DNA from: Desulfobacterales bacterium
GTDB lineage: Bacteria; Desulfobacterota; Desulfobacteria; Desulfobacterales; JAUWMJ01
DNA: 7,528 nucleotides
NCBI GenBank assembly: GCA_030613225.1
Contig: JAUWMJ010000138.1
Location: 1-7,528, forward strand
Reading direction: 5' to 3'
This document shows, in pieces, positions 1-4,695 of the stretch (positions are counted from its first letter, which is position 1; each line of letters starts with the position of its first letter). The notes under the pieces are model-generated. The model was not told the DNA's origin, did not search any database, and worked only from the letters and a program-made list of their open reading frames with translations. Made by a program: the position numbers and the translations under genes.

Positions 1-86
1 GCGCCACGGATTTTTTGGAAAAACCGGCAGACTTTGAAGCCCTTGCAGAAAAGATCAAGGATATTCTCAAGCGGTTTGGCGGATAA
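1..86 (+). CDS. Response regulator receiver domain, C-terminal end (partial, 5' end outside window)
   Basis: The reading frame beginning at base 3 runs 27 codons to a TAA at 84-86. The peptide starts ATDFLEKPADFEALAEKIKD and ends LKRFGG. The segment DFLEKPADFEAL matches the end of CheY-like receiver domains. There, the Lys of the K-P pair (here EKP) follows beta-strand 5 and contacts the phosphorylated Asp, and the next amphipathic stretch is helix 5. The chain stops about 20 residues after the KP motif, so the receiver is the last domain of the protein. It is either a stand-alone receiver or the C-terminal receiver of a hybrid kinase. The phospho-acceptor Asp and any upstream domain lie outside the window, so the pathway controlled is unknown. 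The call rests on a short motif and is moderately sure. Confidence 0.66.
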   Translation, partial: ATDFLEKPADFEALAEKIKDILKRFGG

Positions 87-391
87 TCCCCATTACCACC
101 CACCCATTTTAAATGCCGGGGTTTCGTGTGTCAGGATGGTTCAACATTGCCCAAAGGAAGCCGTTATCCGGTTGAAAACAAAACGATAGCCATTATCCCA
201 TCTGTTTAGCCCTGAACTGAAATGGGATAATGGCTCGATTAATTGGCGTGGCATACAAAATCAAGCGGAATATGTACAAACCAGATATCATAGTTCAAGT
301 ACCCTGTCACCTTGTAAACTAATGTCCCTGAAGCCTCTGAAGCCTTTCGGAAACGTGGGCTATGGAGTAGATTAGTAAGAAAGCATTCCCC
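87..391. other. Gene-free gap between convergent genes, with one hairpin
   Basis: No convincing ORF is seen on either strand. The gap lies between the ends of two convergent genes, the receiver gene (+) and the M1-ChaN-PDZ gene (-), so terminators are expected. It holds a perfect 14-bp inverted repeat at 188-235, listed separately. It also holds a 9-bp tandem duplication (CTGAAGCCT twice, 328-345). No GC-rich stem followed by a T-run is visible for either gene. Confidence 0.6.
188..235. repeat. Perfect 14-bp inverted repeat (hairpin), possible bidirectional transcription end
   Basis: AGCCATTATCCCAT (188-201) and ATGGGATAATGGCT (222-235) are exact reverse complements separated by 20 bases. 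The hairpin lies about 100 bases after the receiver gene's stop and about 160 bases beyond the stop of the convergent - strand gene. It could therefore stop or stabilise transcripts from both sides. There is no T-run on either flank, so it is not a textbook intrinsic terminator. A dispersed palindromic repeat is an equally good reading. Confidence 0.5.
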
Positions 392-3379
392 TTACTTTTT
401 AAAATGAGGTGAGAATCTGGGCTGGGCGGTCAATTCCACCACTTTATCCAGCGTCTTGCCGTCTCTTTCCACTTGAATACTGACCTTGTCTCCAATCTTT
501 GTGGAAAAAAGGGCGATTTTCAGGTCGGCCAGGGTTTTAATCGGATGTCCGGAAAACTGTGTAATGATGTCCTCTTTTTGCAGGCCTGCCTTGCCGGCAG
601 GGCCTTTTTCCACGACATCGCTGACCACAAGGCTTTCTTGTTTTTCCTCGACCATTACCCCTAATTTCGGCGATTTTTCCCCATCCAGTTTTGTGGTGAT
701 CAATACATAGTCCGCGATACCGTCTTCAATCTTTTCGTCCTGGACAATAACGATGTAGGGCTCTTTGACCCTTCGGTATAACCTTTGAGGAATTCCATAT
801 TTGTGTCTGACATGACCGTTTCCTGCAAGAATGACAAGCTTGCTTGCCGGATTGTCTGCAAGAAACTTAGCCGCACTGTCTGCCATGGTCTCATCCCAGA
901 GCGTCTGTGCCTGGAAAAACTGGTTAAAATCTTGAAGATTAGTCTCTTTGTCATGAATATCAAAGACCCTGTGCAGATCAACGCGGTATAATTCATTTGA
1001 AAAATCAAGTTTGTCCGGCAACTGCTTTCTCTCATTCTTTAAAAGGCTGTCTATCCCTGTTCGGGCGGTTTTACTGGAAATGTCGCCATCGATATTGAGG
1101 GCGATCAATGGAATATTGTTTTCCTTTAAGAAGTCGACAATCGGTTTGTAGAGATTGTAGTCGTACCGCCATTTGTTAAAATAATCGGTCTGGTTTAAAA
1201 ATTTGACTTCGTCGATCCGTCCGGCAAGGTAGTCATCGACAGCCTTCTGGTAGGGTTTTTGGAACATTTCCATGCCGACACCGATTTTGGCACCGGCTCT
1301 ATGGAGTTTTCTGATTATATTAAGCTGGTTGATGTGATGGGCGAACCGGTCGTGATTTTCGCCCACAAAGACAATTCGGCTTTTCATCAGTTCCGGGAAA
1401 ATATCTTCTATAGTTTTCCCGTTGCCGGGTTTTAAAACTATTGGCGAAGTACGGGATAAAACTGGTATCCCGTTTTTTGCCGGCGCAACGGCTTTATATG
1501 TATTTCTTCCATTGCTGAAAGCAAGCTCCGAATATTTTCCATAGTGAGAGATTTTACGGCTGACTGACCGGGCCTCGGACTTGTTTTTTACATGCAGAAG
1601 AAGAATACGTTTTTCAGGATTGTAAGGATTTTTATAGACCTTCAGGCGTATTCCGTCCTTTGGGATTTCATCTCCTCCCAAAAGCATATCACAAAGAGTA
1701 TTGTCAAAACCGGCTATTAGAAAAGTATCCTCTTTCACCGTGGAAAAGGTTACCTTTTCCGGTTTCAACCAGGTGATATCCTTGATACCGAGAGCTTCAA
1801 TAAGAACCTGATAGGCTCCGCGTTGCCTGCCTGTCACTGCCACGGTTATCTTTTTACTTCCCATGATGTCCGCCAGCACAGGGGGGAGTTCATCTATATT
1901 AAGCCTTCGCATAATCGAGTAATCTCCATCAATGACAACCTCTGTGGGAGGTTCATCAAGTGTTATGGTAACTTTTTGCTGGCTGTTGTTTACTTTAATA
2001 TATTGCAGTGATTTGTTTCCTGATGATTTTATTGTGACAGGGACAAACAGCTTGTAAGGCTCTTTTTTCTGAAGAATATTGAATCTCAATTTCAACTTGC
2101 CGTTTTCCACTCTCAAACCGGCATCTTGAACTTCAAGATCCGGTATATCTTTACGGTTGAGCCATTGTCCGAAATCAAAGTAAAGATTTTCTCCTGTTGT
2201 TTTTTCAAATGCACGTTGAATATCGTGCCAGGAAGCCATGCTGAAAGTATTTCGGTTTATGAATTCGCGAAGTGCATTAAAAAAGGATTCATCACCGTAC
2301 TTTTGCCTCAGCATGTGAAAAATCATTGCACTCTTGCCGTAACCGATCGCTGCCTGAGCCTTGTTCCGGCGGTTTAAAAAGCTGCTTACAGCCATGGCGT
2401 TGTCTTCGTTTACATAAGCATTATAATCGATCATTATCTGCTTTCGATAATCTTTGCCCCTGTTGTCAATGTCTGCATATAGATGATCGGCAAGATAATT
2501 TGTAATTCCTTCAGCCCAGTTGCCGTGGGAGTAGTCTATGTATACTGAATTCCCGAACCATTGGTGGAGGATTTCATGGCCTAAAGAAGTCTTTACGATA
2601 AACGGTAGCTTTATCACTTCACGGCCAAGAAGTGTGAACGTCGGCATGGAGTAGCCGGTAGGAAAAATATTCTCGACAATCGCAAAGCGTTTGTATGGGT
2701 ATGGTGTGAGCATATCCTCATACATTGCAAGGTATTTTTTAGTGTAGGCGATATAGGTATCAGCAAGGGCTGCATCTTCTTTAAAAAAATATGCTTCAAT
2801 ATCGATCCCGTTGTGGGTCTCTTTTTTGACAACGTATCGTGTTGACGCGGCAAGGTGCAGACTGTCGAGGGGATGCGTAAAGAAAAAATTGAAAGTTTTT
2901 GTCCCCTTTTGTTGTACCACTGAAATTTCTTCCGATTCCGATACGGCTGTAAAATTGTCCGGCAGGGTTACACAAAGACTGTATTCGGCCAGAACATCAG
3001 GTACAGGATACCACCGGTTTGTCAAAAAAATATTTTGATCATCTATAAGATCATTTTTAAGATCATTTTTACGATCAGGCCCTGTTCCAGTGCGTACGGC
3101 CTCATAGAATATCCTGGTTTCTTCATCCTTTTTTATATTTAAAGTGATATTCGCATTGGTATCGGCACTGGTGCTGACACCATCGATGGTAAGATTCCGC
3201 AAACCTGAAACGGATAATACTATTTTTACGTTATTGCCGGACTTTAGGCGCGCAATCCCGGCTATTTTTTTTTGGGCAGTATCTATCCTGACATCAAGAT
3301 AATATTGTAATTCAGAGCTCCAGCCAGTTGCAGGCAGCAGGAGAAGCAGTAGCAGAATAAGTTTCATTATAAAAGGCAT
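392..3379 (-). CDS. Exported M1-family metallopeptidase / ChaN-like / PDZ fusion protein
   Basis: The protein has 995 residues. Residues 1-22 are a signal peptide (a Leu run, then PATGWSS) with no lipobox Cys, so a periplasmic or exported protein is inferred. Residues ~25-495 are M1-peptidase-like. H268-E-I-L-H272 and E290 in NWAEG form the zinc site, and Y347 in GYGKS is placed like the M1 catalytic Tyr. The usual exopeptidase GXMEN motif is not seen; TGYSMPTFTL (241-250) stands there. Residues ~500-645 are a domain I do not recognise. Residues ~668-870 match the ChaN (haem-binding)/TIKI superfamily, with GENHD (673-677), EMFQ (704-707) and GNGH (853-856). Residues ~903-988 are a PDZ domain (KLGVMV, then GPAGKAGLQKEDIITQFSG). 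The gene appears monocistronic, with AAGGA eight bases before the chosen ATG; Met5 has no such site. Substrate and haem binding are unknown. Confidence 0.87.
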   Translation of the reverse strand: MPFIMKLILLLLLLLPATGWSSELQYYLDVRIDTAQKKIAGIARLKSGNNVKIVLSVSGLRNLTIDGVSTSADTNANITLNIKKDEETRIFYEAVRTGTGPDRKNDLKNDLIDDQNIFLTNRWYPVPDVLAEYSLCVTLPDNFTAVSESEEISVVQQKGTKTFNFFFTHPLDSLHLAASTRYVVKKETHNGIDIEAYFFKEDAALADTYIAYTKKYLAMYEDMLTPYPYKRFAIVENIFPTGYSMPTFTLLGREVIKLPFIVKTSLGHEILHQWFGNSVYIDYSHGNWAEGITNYLADHLYADIDNRGKDYRKQIMIDYNAYVNEDNAMAVSSFLNRRNKAQAAIGYGKSAMIFHMLRQKYGDESFFNALREFINRNTFSMASWHDIQRAFEKTTGENLYFDFGQWLNRKDIPDLEVQDAGLRVENGKLKLRFNILQKKEPYKLFVPVTIKSSGNKSLQYIKVNNSQQKVTITLDEPPTEVVIDGDYSIMRRLNIDELPPVLADIMGSKKITVAVTGRQRGAYQVLIEALGIKDITWLKPEKVTFSTVKEDTFLIAGFDNTLCDMLLGGDEIPKDGIRLKVYKNPYNPEKRILLLHVKNKSEARSVSRKISHYGKYSELAFSNGRNTYKAVAPAKNGIPVLSRTSPIVLKPGNGKTIEDIFPELMKSRIVFVGENHDRFAHHINQLNIIRKLHRAGAKIGVGMEMFQKPYQKAVDDYLAGRIDEVKFLNQTDYFNKWRYDYNLYKPIVDFLKENNIPLIALNIDGDISSKTARTGIDSLLKNERKQLPDKLDFSNELYRVDLHRVFDIHDKETNLQDFNQFFQAQTLWDETMADSAAKFLADNPASKLVILAGNGHVRHKYGIPQRLYRRVKEPYIVIVQDEKIEDGIADYVLITTKLDGEKSPKLGVMVEEKQESLVVSDVVEKGPAGKAGLQKEDIITQFSGHPIKTLADLKIALFSTKIGDKVSIQVERDGKTLDKVVELTAQPRFSPHFKK

Positions 3380-3385
3380 ATTTTG

Positions 3386-3392
3386 TTTCCTT
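3386..3392 (-). promoter_or_regulatory. Ribosome binding site that fixes the start of the M1-ChaN-PDZ gene
   Basis: Read on the - strand this is AAGGAAA, with its AAGGA core 8 bases before the ATG at 3379-3377. The next in-frame ATG (Met5, at 3367-3365) would use only CCTTTTATA upstream and has no purine-rich site. The longer start is therefore preferred, although Met5 followed by Lys also looks like a typical signal-peptide start. Confidence 0.6.
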
Positions 3393-3401
3393 ATCTATTA
3401 G

Positions 3402-3413
3402 AACCATATGGTT
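3402..3413. promoter_or_regulatory. 12-bp perfect palindrome in the leader of the M1-ChaN-PDZ gene, possible operator
   Basis: AACCATATGGTT is self-complementary and centred about 28 bases before the start codon of the - strand gene, just upstream of its ribosome site. That position would suit a repressor operator or a leader structure. A 12-bp palindrome in AT-rich DNA can also occur by chance, and no matching regulator is in the window. Confidence 0.25.
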
Positions 3414-3511
3414 GAAAACTTAATCACATATATATCGAATGCAACAAAATTTCTCATTCAGGAACCCTAAGATTCAGACCTCGTAATTTACTCTGAAAAT
3501 AGCTCCGTTTT

Positions 3512-3630
3512 TTGGACACTATATGGGGTTTCAGGTTTCAGGTGTCAGGTGTGAAAACACACGCGTAGCGCAGGCGCTTGCGCCGCGTGAGGGCTGGCCT
3601 GACACCTGACACCTGGATGCCTGTGTCCAA
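3512..3630. repeat. Complex inverted-repeat element with heptad arms (dispersed repeat or MITE-like)
   Basis: Nested complementary pairs share a common axis. The outer pair is TTGGACAC (3512-3519) and GTGTCCAA (3623-3630). Next come heptad arrays: TTTCAGG, TTTCAGG, TGTCAGG (3529-3549) against CCTGACA, CCTGACA, CCTGG (3598-3616). Inside these are CACGCG (3560-3565) with CGCGTG (3584-3589), and GCGCA (3568-3572) with TGCGC (3579-3583) around a short loop. The GC-rich core contrasts with the AT-rich flanks. As RNA it would fold into a long, nearly continuous stem. No ORF or target-site duplication was recognised. It looks like a non-coding dispersed palindromic element; mobility is inference. 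Confidence 0.72.
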
Positions 3631-3731
3631 TTATCATGCAATTTAGCGACATTTAAAGGTTCACAGTCATTTTATCAAGCTGAATGACGAGTTCTGAAAT
3701 TAGATAAAACGGGACAAATTTATAAACCACC

Positions 3732-3770
3732 ATAATAGCGCTTGACGCTAATAGCGTTTTGCGCTATTAT
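3732..3770 (+). promoter_or_regulatory. Promoter and dyad operator of the higBA operon
   Basis: A sigma70-type promoter is visible: TTGACG (3742-3747), a 17-base spacer, and TATTAT (3765-3770). It lies wholly inside a 39-bp dyad. The arms ATAATAGCGC (3732-3741) and GCGCTATTAT (3761-3770) are perfect complements. A smaller palindrome, CGCTA-A-TAGCG (3746-3756), has the same centre at 3751. In all, 16 of 19 opposed positions pair. HigA-type antitoxins normally repress their own operon by binding palindromes over the promoter, so this is the expected operator. A bound dimer or dimer pair would cover both the -35 and -10 boxes. Confidence 0.8.
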
Positions 3771-3777
3771 TTATTTT

Positions 3778-4059
3778 ATGATTAAATCTTTCGGTTGCAA
3801 AGAGACAGAGAAAATTTTTAAACGCCAATTTTCCCGAAAGTTGCCACAGGGTATTCAAAAAACATCCTTGAGAAAACTGGGATATTTGCATGCCGCAAAA
3901 GATCTTAATGATTTACTTGTTCCACCTGCTAACTATTTAGAAAGTCTTGAAGGTGATCGTCAAGGGCAGCATAGTATCCGAATAAACAAACAATGGCGAA
4001 TCTGTTTTAATTGGCATGAAGGGAATGCATTTAATGTTGAAATACTTGATTATCATTGA
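3778..4059 (+). CDS. higB: HigB-family toxin (RelE superfamily mRNA interferase)
   Basis: The protein has 93 residues, close to the usual ~92 for HigB. It starts MIKSF, typical of the family, and ends DYH. The conserved C-terminal half reads QHSIRINKQWRICFNW (64-79) then VEILDYH (87-93). R74 and Y92 sit where the catalytic Arg and Tyr of characterised HigB proteins lie. Family members cut mRNA on the ribosome and are held inactive by the antitoxin encoded next door. ATG 3778 was chosen over an upstream in-frame TTG at 3742 because that TTG lies inside the -35 box and its extension is not family-like. There is no ribosome site before this ATG, and the promoter -10 ends only 7 bases upstream, so the message may be leaderless. 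The toxin gene comes first, the order typical of higBA. Confidence 0.9.
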   Translation: MIKSFGCKETEKIFKRQFSRKLPQGIQKTSLRKLGYLHAAKDLNDLLVPPANYLESLEGDRQGQHSIRINKQWRICFNWHEGNAFNVEILDYH

Positions 4060-4071
4060 GGGGGAATCCTT

Positions 4072-4371
4072 ATGAGTGAAAAAAAACTTGCTCCTATACA
4101 CCCTGGTGAAGTTCTCCTGGAGGATTTACTTAAGCCTATGGGAATTAGCCAGTACCGTCTGTCTAAAGGGATAAATGTCCATCCACGCAGAATAAATGAA
4201 ATCGTTCATGGCAAGAGGTCAATTACGGCTGATACTGCACTTCGTTTGGCCCGATTTTTTGGTACATCTGCTGAGCTCTGGGTAAATCTGCAATCTCATT
4301 ATAATCTTGAAGTAGCTAAGGATAGTCTGGAAGAGAAACTGAGCAATGAAATTCAACCCTACGCCGCATGA
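4072..4371 (+). CDS. higA: HigA-family antitoxin (XRE-type helix-turn-helix)
   Basis: The protein has 99 residues. The N-terminal APIHPGEVLLEDLLKPMGIS (7-26) is a hallmark of HigA/VapI-type antitoxins. An XRE helix-turn-helix follows, with helix 2 near QYRLSKGI (27-34) and the recognition helix near PRRINEIVHG (38-47). Next comes TADTALRLARFFGTSAELW (52-70), the conserved end of the domain. It is expected to neutralise HigB by complex formation and to repress the operon at the upstream dyad. The gene starts 12 bases after the higB stop, behind a strong purine-rich site (GAGGGGGA just before the ATG), so it is probably translated better than higB. That would suit antitoxin excess. The C-terminal tail (80-99) is short and charged. 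No frameshift or truncation is seen, so the pair looks intact. Confidence 0.92.
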   Translation: MSEKKLAPIHPGEVLLEDLLKPMGISQYRLSKGINVHPRRINEIVHGKRSITADTALRLARFFGTSAELWVNLQSHYNLEVAKDSLEEKLSNEIQPYAA

Positions 4372-4434
4372 TTAGATGATTTTGCACAAAAGATTCTGCC
4401 GTGCATCTAAAATACATTTATACCTAAAGTGAAC

Positions 4435-4462
4435 GGTTCCAGGTTCAGGGTTCAAGGTTCAA
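4435..4462 (+). repeat. Tandem heptad array, left arm of an inverted pair
   Basis: GGTTC recurs with an exact 7-base period at 4435, 4442, 4449 and 4456 (GGTTCCA, GGTTCAG, GGTTCAA, GGTTCAA), with a degenerate GGTTA after one extra base at 4464. The inverted counterpart is at 4596-4619. Such GGTTCAA-type arrays are non-coding; their function is unknown. Confidence 0.7.
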
Positions 4463-4518
4463 TGGTTACAATCTATTGACATCTATCACTTTATAGCACT
4501 ACACCCGGAATTAACCTC

Positions 4519-4537
4519 TTTCACCCATTGGGTGAAA
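4519..4537. promoter_or_regulatory. 19-bp palindrome upstream of hutU, possible operator
   Basis: TTTCACCCA (4519-4527) and TGGGTGAAA (4529-4537) are perfect 9-base complements around a single base. A one-base loop cannot form a stable RNA hairpin without opening several pairs, so a dimeric protein-binding site is the more natural reading. It lies about 160 bases before the hutU start. No regulator gene that would bind it is in the window. Confidence 0.4.
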
Positions 4538-4595
4538 CATGCGTTTTCCTCTATCGGGGCATCATGCTTTTGACATCAAAAGGTTATGGCTCTTC

Positions 4596-4619
4596 AACCG
4601 TGAACCGTGAACGTTGAAC
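4596..4619 (-). repeat. Tandem heptad array, right arm of an inverted pair
   Basis: AAC recurs with an exact 7-base period at 4596, 4603, 4610 and 4617 (AACCGTG, AACCGTG, AACGTTG, AAC). Read on the other strand it gives GTTCA-type units, related to the left array at 4435-4462. The two arms enclose about 133 bases holding both palindromes. The right arm also supplies the -35-like TTGAAC of the candidate hutU promoter. Confidence 0.65.
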
Positions 4620-4641
4620 TGCTCAACATAGGTTATATTAT
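4614..4641 (+). promoter_or_regulatory. Candidate sigma70 promoter for hutU
   Basis: TTGAAC (4614-4619), a 16-base spacer and TATTAT (4636-4641) fit a sigma70 promoter and would start transcription near 4648, about 48 bases before the hutU ATG. The TTGAAC lies in the repeat arm. Two other TTGACA hexamers upstream (4476 and 4570) lack a good -10 at 16-18 bases. This is a pattern match only. Confidence 0.35.
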
Positions 4642-4695
4642 CCTCAACATCAATCTTAAATAATTCTTTTTGGAAATAGCCGGAGGGCTCTGAAA

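Larger units (their letters stand above)
3380..3777. other. Divergent intergenic region: repeat element plus toxin-antitoxin promoter
   Basis: This gap separates two divergently transcribed genes. From left to right it holds the ribosome site of the - strand gene, a 12-bp palindrome (3402-3413), an inverted-repeat element (3512-3630), and about 100 bases with no clear feature beyond a short inverted pair (TTTTATC near 3671, GATAAAA near 3703). It ends with the dyad promoter of the toxin-antitoxin operon. No strong sigma70 promoter for the - strand gene could be picked out. The AT-rich stretch around 3420-3445 is where I would expect it. Confidence 0.6.
4372..4695. other. Intergenic region between higA and hutU, repeat-rich
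   Basis: No gene is supported here. Directly after higA there is a weak stem: TTAGAT (4372-4377) with ATCTAA (4405-4410), and inner GCAC/GTGC. It has no T-run and is a poor terminator candidate. Then come the inverted heptad arrays (4435-4462 and 4596-4619), a 19-bp palindrome (4519-4537), a 16-bp palindrome (CTTTTGA-CA-TCAAAAG, 4567-4582), a candidate hutU promoter, and the hutU ribosome site GGAGGG (4682-4687). Confidence 0.6.

Noticed and set aside
700..1035. 111-residue ORF on the - strand overlapping the ChaN-coding part
   Set aside because: It is a frame-shifted shadow of the 995-residue gene. The main frame has clear family motifs through this stretch, while the shadow protein has none.
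3512..3630. Inverted repeat as ends of an insertion sequence
   Set aside because: Only about 119 bases separate the outer ends and no transposase frame is present. At most it is a non-autonomous element, and no target duplication was seen.
3742..3777. 12-codon N-terminal extension of HigB from a TTG start
   Set aside because: The TTG is the first part of the -35 box and the stretch is the dyad operator. The family starts at MIKSF, which is the ATG at 3778.
4476..4504. TTGACA at 4476 as a hutU promoter -35
   Set aside because: The hexamer is perfect but the bases 16-18 further on (around CTACAC) make a poor -10, and the start would lie about 185 bases before hutU.
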